DNA from: GCA-002697625 sp002697625 | Lineage (GTDB): Bacteria; Bacteroidota; Bacteroidia; Flavobacteriales; BACL11 | DNA length: 64,000 bases | Assembly (NCBI GenBank): GCA_964004625.1 | Contig: CAXFOB010000039.1 | Location: 166,127-230,126 of the forward strand | Direction of reading: 5' to 3' | In this document: positions 46,301 through 54,993 of the stretch, one piece after another | Position numbering within the stretch: position 1 is the first letter of the stretch | Layout of the letters: every line of letters starts with the position of its first letter | The notes under the pieces: model-generated | Told to the model about the DNA's origin: nothing | The model's input: the letters and a program-made list of their open reading frames with translations, nothing else | The model's database searches: none | Made by a program: the position numbers and the translations under genes

Positions 46301-47599
46301 AATTCTGTGGATATAGTATTTACTTCAAATCAGCAAGATTGGACTAGATGTGCTGTTGTTGAGGCGTCTGACGATAGAAATCTTGCAGAAGGCGGTCAAT
46401 TAAAATTTGGATTAAGAAGTGCGCCTTCAGTAAATAAAGAAGGAGATCCAGATAATTCAGGAACATATGGTATGGGTTGGTTCCCGGGTTACGCTATTGA
46501 TATTGAGACAGGAGAAAGATTAAATATTATTTTTTCTGAAGATTCATGGTTAGCAGGAGAGAATGGTAGAGATATGAAATGGAATCCTACATCTAATATA
46601 GTTACTGAAGAATTTCCATTTTATTCAACTAATAGTGGAGAGTTTTCCGGAGGTAGTTATTTGCTAGGTGGAAAACACTTTATATATGTAATAGGAGGAG
46701 ATGCTTCTGTATTAGCAGAGGATGATTATTTGTCTTCTGATTTATGTCCTTCTTATGATCAAGGAGCTTGGATTTATAATCTTTTACAAGATTCTACATC
46801 TAACTCATTTACAGGAAATATCGCTAAAGTATTCCAACACGCTACCTGGGTTGGAGCTCCTTTATTAGCTCCAGGAGTTGGATCGAAAATACATGGTAAA
46901 GATGGTAACAATAAGGCTACTGTTAAATTAAGAGTGGAATCTTCATACAATCCTTTTGTAAATGTAGAACCTTCTCAAATTTTAAATACTTCTGACGATT
47001 TAGTCATAGGAAATACATATTATGTTGCTGATAAGAACATGCAAAAACATAATGCTAAACTACAACTTACATACCCTAAAATATATGGTGGTAAAAAAGC
47101 AACTCATGCAGGAAATGATTATCAGGTAGGAGAGTCTTTTGTTGCAACAACTACATCTTGGTCAGGTAACTCAAAAGCAAGACTTATTGCAGATATACCA
47201 ATAAATAACTTTGATCCAGTATACGAGTTTAATACTTCTGATTTAATGGCAACAACGGATGCGAACGATCATGCGAAATCTGCATTAGAGTTAATTAATG
47301 TGGTTCCAAATCCATATTACGGATATTCTGAATACGAAACAAGTCAGTTAGATAATAGAATAAAAATAACAAATCTTCCTAAGGAGTCTAAGATAAGAAT
47401 CTATACAGTAAGTGGAACATTGATAAGAACTATCAAAAAATCGGACGACTTAACTTCTGTGGATTGGGATTTAAAGAATGACCATGGAATTCCTATAGCA
47501 AGTGGATTATATATTATTCATATTGACGCTACTGGTGTTGGTGAAAAGATATTGAAATGGTTTGGAGTCTTACGTCCTGTTGATTTAGATACATTCTAA
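43379..47599 (+). CDS. giant secreted protein with type IX-like C-terminal domain
   Basis: A 1406-residue exported protein. Translation may begin at M11 (43409), which gives a compact signal peptide MKFKQILTLSLTLFSVGSLA. The body is rich in Asp, Gly and aromatic residues with calcium-loop-like segments at about 201-217 (DQNGNGFYEPTAGD) and 354-367 (DGIDNDRDGITDE). The last 90 residues resemble a sorting domain: VVPNPYYGYSEYE, IRIYTVSGTLIRTI, ASGLYIIHI. No catalytic domain is recognised. It is encoded between a TonB receptor and a PorV-like barrel and is probably a surface partner of both. Confidence 0.85.
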   Translation: MISKNKSFINMKFKQILTLSLTLFSVGSLAKENVPNPNSQKVNYSKVASGCSPATSQTDLDVNNVRATILGGGDMWWNLSDAQYEIPKGGGLNSLFAGSLWIGGVDAGGQLKVAAMTYRQGGNDFWPGPLDIATGSITESECNKWDKHFKIVRSDVEEFVARYIPAGGSDPTYDITMIPESIMEWPANGNGAQDQFLAPFFDQNGNGFYEPTAGDYPDYNVTGDNDEAALFGDQTLWWVFNDKGNIHTETEADPIGLEIHAQAFGFTADNEINDMTFYNYKIINRSTLPLSDVYFGQWVDPDLGYYLDDYVGCDVSLGLGICYNGDAEDEGAQGYGFNPPAIGVDFFQGPLADPNDGIDNDRDGITDEVGEQIIMSKFVYYNNDFTVRGNPENGTHIYNYLRGIWKDNVPMTYGGDGKGSGPGATTDLCNFMFPGVSDPDFPGQEWSEVTAGNLPADRRFIQSAGPFTLEPGAVNTITTGVVWARANAGGNEASIQLVKIYDREAQALFDNNFNMMNGPDAPDLTIRELDKELIISLTNAESSNNYQEGYEEKDPYITLASNVDYQNYKFQGYLVYQLKDATVSVTDLDNPDKARLVFRSDIKDDVTGIINQYLDPILNVYVPVEEVSSVMESGVAGAIDEGVEYSFKVTDDKFALGNPTLVNHKTYYYMSIAYGYNPAEINSNPYDVNNPLYDGRNQPHISGRRNIKVVSAIPHQIDPENGGTVLGAQYGDGVKITRVEGSGNGSNTLEMDDSTRIEILSNGKSLFPVYKQGKGPIKISVVDPMKIKGEDYTVILENPVKTPQGMVTSYENWTVINGQDTLITSSKSIDVGVEQLFPDHGFSLKLNQVDIPTNDPITNPTNGFISGEIVFEDAYDKWLTGVPDYDEPFLYGLNWIRSGSFEDEDDDNLSDYWVTEGEDPLGIYESVVPQTATVFGGLEISGGTWAPYRFASHFNSGPAQSYYSSFPYSSAKTLNSVDIVFTSNQQDWTRCAVVEASDDRNLAEGGQLKFGLRSAPSVNKEGDPDNSGTYGMGWFPGYAIDIETGERLNIIFSEDSWLAGENGRDMKWNPTSNIVTEEFPFYSTNSGEFSGGSYLLGGKHFIYVIGGDASVLAEDDYLSSDLCPSYDQGAWIYNLLQDSTSNSFTGNIAKVFQHATWVGAPLLAPGVGSKIHGKDGNNKATVKLRVESSYNPFVNVEPSQILNTSDDLVIGNTYYVADKNMQKHNAKLQLTYPKIYGGKKATHAGNDYQVGESFVATTTSWSGNSKARLIADIPINNFDPVYEFNTSDLMATTDANDHAKSALELINVVPNPYYGYSEYETSQLDNRIKITNLPKESKIRIYTVSGTLIRTIKKSDDLTSVDWDLKNDHGIPIASGLYIIHIDATGVGEKILKWFGVLRPVDLDTF

Positions 47600-47611
47600 T
47601 AAAAAGAAAAA

Positions 47612-48709
47612 ATGAAAATTTTAAATATGAAAAAAATAACTCATTGTTTAAAGATAGCTGTAATAAGTGCAGTTATATTACTTCCTATAAAAGAAGGAAT
47701 AGCTCAAGAACAAGCAATTAGATCTGGTTCTGCAGGAGCTTCTGAATTATTAATTAACCCATGGGGAAGATCTTCAGGATGGGGAGCTGCTAACGTTGCA
47801 TGTGTTTCAGGTTTGGAAGGTCAATATTCTAATGTTGCAGGACTTGCTTCAATAGAAAAAACAGAATTAATTTTCTCTCAGACTTCCTGGTTACAATACG
47901 GAAACGAGCTGTTTAATGCAGATGAATCGGTTAGTAGTATTAGTACTTTCGGATTTTCTCAAAGAGTAGGAGAATCTGGTGTGATGGGATTGGGAGTAAT
48001 GTCAATGAACTTTGGAGATATTGAGATTACAACTGTAAATATGCCAGATGGTGGAATCGGAACATATTCTCCCAGATTTATGAATATTGGAGCTTCTTAT
48101 GCACACTTGTTTTCTAATAGTATTCAGGGAGGATTTACACTAAGAATGATTTCAGAACAGATTTCAAATGTCAGTGCTAATGGAGTAGCATTAGATGCGG
48201 GTATCCAGTACAGAACAGGAGAACAAGATCAATTAAAGTTTGGAATATCTTTTAAAAACTGGGGCCCAAGAATGTCATTTTCGGGAGATGGACTTTCTTT
48301 TAGAGGTAATGTTTCCGCAAGCGATGATTATGAAATGACGGTGGAACAAAGATCTTCATATTTTGATTTACCCGCTTTATTTAATATTGGTATGTCTTAC
48401 GATGTATTAATATTAGACCATAGAGTAACTTGTGCAGGAGCGTTTACATCTAACTCTTTTCAAAAAGACCAATACCGAATTGGTGCAGAATATTCTTACA
48501 ATGATTATTTTATGGCAAGAGGTGGGTATGTTTATGAAGAAGGAATAGGAAATATCGAAACTACATCTACAGCTTTAACAGGCCCTACATTAGGATTTAC
48601 TTTAGAATTACCTATGGGTAATGGGTCTACTTTTGGAGTGGATTATTCTTATACGGATACCAACCCTTTTAAAGGTTCCCATGCTATTGGTTGTAGAATA
48701 GACTTATAA
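47612..48709 (+). CDS. PorV/PorQ-family outer-membrane protein
   Basis: A 365-residue protein with a signal peptide (best from M6: MKKITHCLKIAVISAVILLP, cleaved near IAQ). The mature N-terminus SGSAGASELLINPWGRSSGW and ANVACVSGLEGQYSNVAGLA is the PorV/PorQ/FadL-like pattern (one-domain barrel; compare PorV of the type IX secretion system). It lies 12 nt after the giant secreted protein, so it may be a dedicated carrier or anchor for it rather than the general PorV. Confidence 0.85.
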   Translation: MKILNMKKITHCLKIAVISAVILLPIKEGIAQEQAIRSGSAGASELLINPWGRSSGWGAANVACVSGLEGQYSNVAGLASIEKTELIFSQTSWLQYGNELFNADESVSSISTFGFSQRVGESGVMGLGVMSMNFGDIEITTVNMPDGGIGTYSPRFMNIGASYAHLFSNSIQGGFTLRMISEQISNVSANGVALDAGIQYRTGEQDQLKFGISFKNWGPRMSFSGDGLSFRGNVSASDDYEMTVEQRSSYFDLPALFNIGMSYDVLILDHRVTCAGAFTSNSFQKDQYRIGAEYSYNDYFMARGGYVYEEGIGNIETTSTALTGPTLGFTLELPMGNGSTFGVDYSYTDTNPFKGSHAIGCRIDL

Positions 48710-48734
48710 TAAATAAAAATGTACATATGTAGCA

Positions 48735-48760
48735 AAAAAGGAAGGTAATACTTCCTTTTT
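48735..48760 (+). terminator. terminator after TonB/giant/PorV-like trio
   Basis: AAAAAGGAAG and CTTCCTTTTT form a perfect 10-bp stem around GTAATA, ending in a T-run, 26 nt after the PorV-like stop. Confidence 0.85.
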
Positions 48761-48791
48761 GTAGTTTAATAACATATTAAAAAGAAACAAA

Positions 48792-49268
48792 ATGAGTGAT
48801 ATACAATATTTTACAGAAGAAGGATTACAAAAACTAAAAGAAGAATTAGATCAACTTAAAAGTGTTGATAGACCCAAAGTAATTCAGCAAATTGCTGAAG
48901 CGAGGGATAAAGGAGATTTGTCTGAAAATGCTGAGTATGATGCTGCAAAAGAAGCTCAGGGACATCTTGAAGATAGAATTAATAAGCTTGAAGTGATCTA
49001 TAGTAATGCAAGAGTTGTGGATACATCTAAATTAGATATTTCTTCTGTCAGACTTTTAACTAAGGTTACTATTAAAAACATTGCAAATTCAATGGAAATG
49101 ACATACTCAATTGTCCCGGAAGCAGAAGCAGATTTGAAAGCAAAAAAGATATCTATTTCATCACCTATTGGTAAAGGATTGTTAGGAAAGAAGGTCGGGG
49201 AAATTGCAGAAATTCAAGTTCCTAATGGAATAATAAAATTTGAAATTGTAAAAATTGAACCTGCATAA
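48792..49268 (+). CDS. greA: transcription elongation factor GreA
   Basis: Restarts backtracked RNA polymerase by stimulating transcript cleavage. The N-terminal coiled coil (about 1-75) has the acidic tip DKGDLSENAEYDAAKE, and the C-terminal FKBP-like domain has SPIGKGLLGKKVGE. Length 158 is normal. It is joined directly to the HIT gene (stop followed by ATG). Confidence 0.97.
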   Translation: MSDIQYFTEEGLQKLKEELDQLKSVDRPKVIQQIAEARDKGDLSENAEYDAAKEAQGHLEDRINKLEVIYSNARVVDTSKLDISSVRLLTKVTIKNIANSMEMTYSIVPEAEADLKAKKISISSPIGKGLLGKKVGEIAEIQVPNGIIKFEIVKIEPA

Positions 49269-49664
49269 ATGTCAAGTATTTTCTCTAAAATAGTCAATAA
49301 TGAAATACCTTTTTATAAGGTAGCTGAAGAAGAAAACTATTTGGCTTTTTTAGATGCGTTTCCCTTAGCTTATGGACATGTTTTAGTGATACCTAAGAAT
49401 GAAACCGATTACATTTTTGATTTAGAATCAGAAGAGTATATAGGATTATGGAAGTTCGCTCAGAGGGTTGCAAAAGCAATGGATAAAGTTTTAATTTGTG
49501 AACGAATAGGTGTTGCAGTTATCGGTTTAGAAGTTCCACATGCACATATTCACTTAGTTCCAATTAATGGAGTTTCCGATATTAATTTTGAAAGAGAGAA
49601 AAAGAACTTTTCTGCAGAAAAAATGAAAGATATAGCACAAAAAATAAATCTTGTATTAAGCTAA
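49269..49664 (+). CDS. HIT-family nucleotide hydrolase
   Basis: A 131-residue histidine-triad protein. The N-terminus SIFSKIVNNEIPFYKVAEEE and the catalytic triad HAHIHLVP are intact; PKNETDYIFDLE is typical of Bacteroidota members. Such enzymes cleave AMP-linked substrates such as adenosine phosphoramidates. Its 3' end overlaps the convergent ruvC by 9 nt. Confidence 0.94.
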   Translation: MSSIFSKIVNNEIPFYKVAEEENYLAFLDAFPLAYGHVLVIPKNETDYIFDLESEEYIGLWKFAQRVAKAMDKVLICERIGVAVIGLEVPHAHIHLVPINGVSDINFEREKKNFSAEKMKDIAQKINLVLS

Positions 49665-50216
49665 TTTATCAGGATGATCTTTAATAAAAGAAGACCAAGA
49701 AGAATAACTTTTTCCTCCAGATTCTGGATTTCTTTGAAAATAATGACAAACAGCTGCAGCTAGTCCATCTGTAGCATCTAAATGTTTTGGCATTTCTTTT
49801 ATACTAAATAATGACTGTAACATAGAAGCGACCTGTACTTTTGATGCATTTCCATTGCCTGTAATAGATTTTTTAATTTTTTTTGGAGTATATTCAAAAA
49901 TTGGAACATTTTTATAGAGTGCTGCTGCCATCGCTACACCTTGAGCTCTTCCCAACTTTAACATAGACTGAACATTCTTTCCAAAGAAAGGAGCTTCTAA
50001 TGAGACTTCATCTGGTTTGTATTCTTCCACAAGTTGAACGGTTCTTTCAAAGATATGCTTGAGTTTTAATGCATGTCCACTTAACTTCTCTAAATGCATA
50101 ACTCCCATTTGAATCATCTCCATTTTCTTGCCTGTAATTCGTACAACTCCATATCCCATAATAGTTGTTCCTGGGTCTATACCTAATATAATTCTCTCTT
50201 TTTCCACAATATACAT
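49656..50216 (-). CDS. ruvC: crossover junction endodeoxyribonuclease RuvC
   Basis: Resolves Holliday junctions. The first catalytic Asp is in ILGIDPGTTIMGYG; further motifs are VSLEAPFFGKN, LGRAQGVAMAAA and the final Asp in HLDATDGLAAAVCHY. Two starts are possible: ATG at 50216 (MYIVEKERIILGIDPG) or GTG at 50207 (MEKERIILGIDPG). The second matches the usual short N-terminus, and a TAnnTTTG box at 50218-50225 puts the transcript start close to it. Confidence 0.95.
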   Translation of the reverse strand: MYIVEKERIILGIDPGTTIMGYGVVRITGKKMEMIQMGVMHLEKLSGHALKLKHIFERTVQLVEEYKPDEVSLEAPFFGKNVQSMLKLGRAQGVAMAAALYKNVPIFEYTPKKIKKSITGNGNASKVQVASMLQSLFSIKEMPKHLDATDGLAAAVCHYFQRNPESGGKSYSSWSSFIKDHPDKLA

Positions 50217-50217
50217 T

Positions 50218-50225
50218 CAAATATA
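50218..50225 (-). promoter_or_regulatory. ruvC promoter, -7 box
   Basis: TATATTTG on the minus strand matches TAnnTTTG and ends 1 nt before the upstream ATG, implying a leader of only a few nucleotides if GTG at 50207 is used. Confidence 0.38.
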
Positions 50226-50267
50226 CTAAATGATTTTCATACTTTGTATTTCTTTTGAATTTTTGAT

Positions 50268-50275
50268 TAATTTTG
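50268..50275 (+). promoter_or_regulatory. glycosyltransferase promoter, -7 box
   Basis: TAATTTTG matches TAnnTTTG, 18 nt before the ATG at 50294. Confidence 0.45.
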
Positions 50276-50293
50276 TGTTAACAACTCGAACAT

Positions 50294-51412
50294 ATGATTT
50301 TTGGGGTACTTCTTCTTTTTCTCTATATTAGATTATTTTTCCTTTATTCTGTTTCTTGGAGAAAAGAGACATTACCTGAAAAGGAGAATACATCAGACTT
50401 TATTTCTATTATTATAGCCTGTAGAAATGAAGAAGAAAATATATCAGAAATTATTCAATGTATTAAAAATCAGAGTATATCTAAAAACAGAATAGAATTG
50501 ATTATTGTAAACGATCATTCTAACGATAATACCCTTCAGAATCTACAATCTGAGAAAGAAGATTGTAGTTTTCTTAAAATAATAAACCTTAAAGATAACC
50601 ACTTTGGTAAGAAGTCCGCAATCAGACAAGGAGTAAAAGCTGCTAAAGGTGAAGTGATTTTATGTACAGATGCAGATTGTAGAATGAGAAATAACTGGAC
50701 ACAAACTATTCTAGATTATTTTACAATTCAAGAATGTAAATTTATTTCTGCTCCAGTTGTTTATTCTAAAAGCGAATCATTATTTTCAAAATATCAAGAG
50801 TTAGAATTACTTTCTTTGGTTATTAGTGCAGGGTCAGCAATTAATAAAAAAAGTCCTACATTATGTAATGGAGCGAATATTGCCTTTAAAAGAAAAGAGT
50901 ATCTAGAGATTCCAGATGATGAGTTGGAAGGGTTTGCTACAGATGACATCTCTCTCTTCCACTATTTTAAAAAAAATTTTAAGGATTCCATATTTTTTGT
51001 AAAAGAAGAAGAGGCGGTTGTTACAACATTAAAATGTAAAAATATCGTCTCCTATTTCTCTCAGAAAATGAGATGGATTTCTTCTTCTAAACAAGTATCG
51101 GATAGAGATACTATTTTAATTTCTTTATTGGTTTATTTTGTCAATTGTTTCTTGTTGGTTTGTTCAATAATTGCTTTGTGTTTACTTCTTCACCTATCTC
51201 AAGTTAATACAATCTTTCTTTTTTGCATTAGTATTTATCTCATTAAGTTTATAACAGATTTCTGTTTTTTATTTCATTCATTAAAATTTTTCAGTAGGAG
51301 AGATTTGTTAATATATCTTTTTCCATTTGTATTGATAAATTCTATTATTACAGTTGTTATTGTACCTTTGTCATTACTTATTCCAGTACAATGGAAAGGA
51401 AGAAAAATATGA
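50294..51412 (+). CDS. membrane glycosyltransferase, family 2
   Basis: A 372-residue GT-A enzyme anchored by an N-terminal membrane segment (about 1-17) and three C-terminal segments (about 275-370). The GT2 domain shows ISIIIACRNEEENI, the metal-binding LCTDADCRM, a FATDDISLF acid-base motif and the QKMRW variant of QxxRW, so it is a processive-type family member. Acceptor unknown; an envelope polysaccharide or glycolipid is likely. It overlaps the next gene by 4 nt (ATGA). Confidence 0.9.
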   Translation: MIFGVLLLFLYIRLFFLYSVSWRKETLPEKENTSDFISIIIACRNEEENISEIIQCIKNQSISKNRIELIIVNDHSNDNTLQNLQSEKEDCSFLKIINLKDNHFGKKSAIRQGVKAAKGEVILCTDADCRMRNNWTQTILDYFTIQECKFISAPVVYSKSESLFSKYQELELLSLVISAGSAINKKSPTLCNGANIAFKRKEYLEIPDDELEGFATDDISLFHYFKKNFKDSIFFVKEEEAVVTTLKCKNIVSYFSQKMRWISSSKQVSDRDTILISLLVYFVNCFLLVCSIIALCLLLHLSQVNTIFLFCISIYLIKFITDFCFLFHSLKFFSRRDLLIYLFPFVLINSIITVVIVPLSLLIPVQWKGRKI

Positions 51413-52401
51413 AATCTGAATCATTAAATATAATTGCTTGGAATAAATTTAAAAAGGACAAGATCGCTTTTTTATCTTTTGTCTTCATTCTTTTTTTAAC
51501 TTTAATATCTATAATTCCATATGTTTTTATGATAGATAAAACGGAATATGCAAGCAACATGAATCTTGATCTTGCAACACTTCCTCCACTGACTACAATT
51601 TCATTAGTTACTTTTGAAGGTAAAGAAGTTTTAACGAATAATGTTATGGAGAATAAAGGTGGAATTAGTTTTTATTCACTTTCTTCTTCAGAGTATTTTG
51701 AATGTGATCAAGATTATAATATAGAAGAAACTACTTATTATTTTGGTACAGATAAGTTTGGCAGAGATTTATTTAGTAGAGTTATCTATGGAACTAGAAT
51801 TTCTATTTCTATTGGATTTATTTCAGTTCTTATTTCTTTATGTATAGGTATATTATTGGGTGCTTTTGCTGGTTATTATGGAGGTTGGATTGATGATATA
51901 ATAATGTGGTTTGTAAATGTGGTTTGGTCTATCCCTACTTTGTTAATGGTGATTGCAATCACCTTAGCATTAGGGAAGGGATTTTGGCAGGTATTTATTG
52001 CTGTTGGTCTTACAATGTGGGTAGAGGTTGCACGGGTAGTTCGTGGAGAGTTTATATCTCAACGAAATAGACAATATGTAGAAGCAGGTAAGGTATTAGC
52101 TTTTTCTCCTTTTAGAATAATATTTAAACATATATTGCCAAATGTTATTGCTCCTATTATTGTTATTTCGGCAGCGAATTTTGCGGCTGCTATTCTTATA
52201 GAAGCGGGATTAAGTTTTTTGGGTTTAGGAGCTCAACCTCCAATCCCATCTTGGGGAGGTATGATTAAGGATCATTATAATTATATTATTATGAATAAAG
52301 CATATTTAGCTATTATTCCTGGAATTGCAATTATGCTATCTGTGTTAGCTTTTATGCTTTTAGGAAACGGATTGCGCTCCTCGCTAGATGTAAAGGATTA
52401 G
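51409..52401 (+). CDS. ABC transporter permease, DppC/OppC type
   Basis: A 330-residue permease with a membrane segment near the N-terminus, a periplasmic loop (about 45-115) and about five more segments. The motif EAGKVLAFSPFRIIFKHILP is the coupling loop, and EAGLSFLGLGAQPPIPSWG is the hallmark of OppC/DppC. Start at 51409 gives the ATGA overlap with the glycosyltransferase; an ATG at 51391 is also in frame. The OppB partner, ATPases and binding protein are not in the window. Confidence 0.9.
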   Translation: MKSESLNIIAWNKFKKDKIAFLSFVFILFLTLISIIPYVFMIDKTEYASNMNLDLATLPPLTTISLVTFEGKEVLTNNVMENKGGISFYSLSSSEYFECDQDYNIEETTYYFGTDKFGRDLFSRVIYGTRISISIGFISVLISLCIGILLGAFAGYYGGWIDDIIMWFVNVVWSIPTLLMVIAITLALGKGFWQVFIAVGLTMWVEVARVVRGEFISQRNRQYVEAGKVLAFSPFRIIFKHILPNVIAPIIVISAANFAAAILIEAGLSFLGLGAQPPIPSWGGMIKDHYNYIIMNKAYLAIIPGIAIMLSVLAFMLLGNGLRSSLDVKD

Positions 52402-52477
52402 TTGCTTTAAATTATGTTGATAACATCAATTATTGCAAACAATGACTTGTTTTTTACATTTAAAGTTAGAATTGCAT

Positions 52478-52485
52478 TAAATTTG
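52478..52485 (+). promoter_or_regulatory. S46 peptidase promoter, -7 box
   Basis: TAAATTTG followed by C matches TAnnTTTGC, 21 nt before the ATG at 52507. Confidence 0.52.
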
Positions 52486-52506
52486 CAGAACTAAAAAAAT
52501 AATAAA

Positions 52507-54888
52507 ATGACAAAGAAAATATTTTCAGTAGTATTGCTTTTTTCACTTTCTATTATATCAGTAAAAGCTGATGAAGGTATGTGGCTACCTCAATTACTTC
52601 AATCTATGAATGAAGAGGACATGCAAGAATGTGGATTACAGCTGACAGCACAGGATTTATATGATGTAAATAATTCTTCTTTAAAAGATGCAATTGTATC
52701 TTTAGGAGGATTTTGTACAGGAGAAATGATTTCTTCAGAGGGATTACTCTTAACTAACCACCATTGTGGATATAGTCAAATTCAAGAACATTCAACTGTA
52801 AGAAACGATTACTTAAAAGATGGGTTTTGGGCCATGAGTAGAGATGAAGAACTTTCGAATGAAGGTTTATTTGTTTCTTTCTTAGTAAGTATTGAGAGCG
52901 TAACGGACAGGGTTATAGAAGAATTAGGAGATGTTTCAGAGTCTGAAAGAAATATGAAGCTTAGAGGTATTTTTAATACGATATCTAAAGAAGCAACTGA
53001 AGGAACAGATTATAATGCAAGAGTAAAATCTTTCTTTGGTGGAAATGAGTTTTATTTAATGAAATACATTACTTATAATGATGTAAGATTAGTAGGAGCT
53101 CCTCCTTCTTCAATAGGTAAATTCGGTGGGGATACTGATAACTGGATGTGGCCAAGACATACCGGTGATTTTGCTTTGTTTAGAGTATATTGTGCTCCTG
53201 ACGGGAGTCCTGCAGAGTACTCAGAAGAAAATATTCCTTATACACCAAAACACCACTTGCCTATTCAGTTAGATGGTGTAGATAATGGAGATTATACTAT
53301 GATTTTTGGTTTTCCTGGAAGTACGGATAGATTCTTAACATCTTACGGAATACAAGAAGCTTTAGATCAAACTAATCCTACAATTGTGCAGATTCGAGAT
53401 GAAAAGTTGGCAATTATTAAGGCAGGAATGGATGCTAGTAAGAAGACTAAAATTCAGTATGCTGCTAAACATGCTCAAACTTCTAACTATTGGAAATACT
53501 TTATCGGACAATCTAAAGGACTAAAGAAAATGAAGGTATATGATAAGAAAGTAGAAATTGAAAATAATTTTACGGATTGGGTAAATTCTGGAGGTGAAGA
53601 AAGATATGAGAAGTATGGAAACGCTTTAAATATGATTAAAGAAGCTTATGAGCAGAACCGAACAATAAATATTGCCAGAACTTACTTAAATGAGGCTGTT
53701 TTTCAGGGGGCTGAGATTATGTATTTTTCTTATATGATGAATAGAAAATTAGCAAATATTCCTACAGATGAAAAAGAAAGAAGAAAGATGTTAAAAGAAG
53801 CAAGAAAAGAAGCAAAAGAATTCTACAAGAATTATAATGCTACAATAGATGAAGAGTTATTTGCTTCAATGTTAGAGATGTATTACTATAATGTTCCACA
53901 AAATCAGCATCCGAAAGTGTTTAAAAGAATAGAACAACAATTATTTGGATTTAAGGCTTTAGATTTTGATTATTATGCGAAAAATGTGTTCAGTAGATCT
54001 ATATTCTCTTCTAAAGAAAAATTCATGGCATTTTTAGATAAACCATCTACAATGAAGTTGGAAAGAGATCCGGCTTACACTACAATGATGTCTATTTATA
54101 ATTATTATTTAGAGAACCATTATACTAAAAGATTATCTGTAAGAGCTAAATTAGCAGAAGGAAACCGATTGTTTATTGCTGGATTAAGAGAAATGAACCC
54201 GGATGATAACTATTATCCGAACGCAAACTCTACAATGAGAGTTACATATGGTAATGTTGGAGATTACTCTCCAGGAAATGGAGCTCATTATGACTATTAT
54301 ACAACAATTGAGGGGATTATGGAGAAAGAGGACCCTTCTAATGATGAGTTTATTGTTCCTGATAAATTGAAGGAGTTATATCATCTTGGTGACTATGGGA
54401 AGTATGCAGATATAGATGGAAACTTAAGAATCAATTTTATTTCTAATAATGATATAACAGGTGGTAATTCAGGATCACCAGTTATAAATGCTTGGGGAGA
54501 GATTGTAGGTACTGCATTTGATGGAAACTGGGAAGCAATGAGTGGTGATATTGCTTTTGAGAATGCAATACAAAGAACGATTTCTGTTGATATTAGATAT
54601 ATATTATTTATCATAGATAAGTTTGCTGGAGCTACTCATTTAATAGATGAGATGACTTTTGCTCCAAAACATCCAGAGATGATGTCTTCTGAGGATCTGG
54701 GGACATCTTTGGAAGACCTAAATACTAATGAGGAATTGCAAATGAAAGAGTATATTGGAACTGATATTCCAGTGTTTGATATGAATTCTTTTGGAGATGC
54801 GTTTGATATGGCAGTAAAACAATATGGATCAAGTAAAACACAATTCTTTTGGTGGCAAGGCAATGTGTATACTACTGAACTAAAGTAA
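52507..54888 (+). CDS. S46-family dipeptidyl-peptidase (DPP7-like)
   Basis: Periplasmic serine exopeptidase that removes dipeptides from peptides; a signal peptide (MTKKIFSVVLLFSLSIISVKA) is present. Chymotrypsin-type triad: His85 in LLTNHHCGYS, Asp near 221 in RHTGDFALF, Ser655 in GGNSGSPV. The S1 specificity position 18 residues after the Ser is Gly673 (FDGNW). In the family Gly here is DPP7-like (hydrophobic P1) and Arg is DPP11-like (Asp/Glu). Its 793 residues are somewhat longer than the usual 710-720. Confidence 0.94.
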   Translation: MTKKIFSVVLLFSLSIISVKADEGMWLPQLLQSMNEEDMQECGLQLTAQDLYDVNNSSLKDAIVSLGGFCTGEMISSEGLLLTNHHCGYSQIQEHSTVRNDYLKDGFWAMSRDEELSNEGLFVSFLVSIESVTDRVIEELGDVSESERNMKLRGIFNTISKEATEGTDYNARVKSFFGGNEFYLMKYITYNDVRLVGAPPSSIGKFGGDTDNWMWPRHTGDFALFRVYCAPDGSPAEYSEENIPYTPKHHLPIQLDGVDNGDYTMIFGFPGSTDRFLTSYGIQEALDQTNPTIVQIRDEKLAIIKAGMDASKKTKIQYAAKHAQTSNYWKYFIGQSKGLKKMKVYDKKVEIENNFTDWVNSGGEERYEKYGNALNMIKEAYEQNRTINIARTYLNEAVFQGAEIMYFSYMMNRKLANIPTDEKERRKMLKEARKEAKEFYKNYNATIDEELFASMLEMYYYNVPQNQHPKVFKRIEQQLFGFKALDFDYYAKNVFSRSIFSSKEKFMAFLDKPSTMKLERDPAYTTMMSIYNYYLENHYTKRLSVRAKLAEGNRLFIAGLREMNPDDNYYPNANSTMRVTYGNVGDYSPGNGAHYDYYTTIEGIMEKEDPSNDEFIVPDKLKELYHLGDYGKYADIDGNLRINFISNNDITGGNSGSPVINAWGEIVGTAFDGNWEAMSGDIAFENAIQRTISVDIRYILFIIDKFAGATHLIDEMTFAPKHPEMMSSEDLGTSLEDLNTNEELQMKEYIGTDIPVFDMNSFGDAFDMAVKQYGSSKTQFFWWQGNVYTTELK

Positions 54889-54993
54889 TATAAATTACAG
54901 ATTTTCTATAAACATCCACTTAGTAAGTTTATAATATTTACAATAAATTAAAACGATGATTCGAAACATATCATCTATGCAAAATAAATGGTT

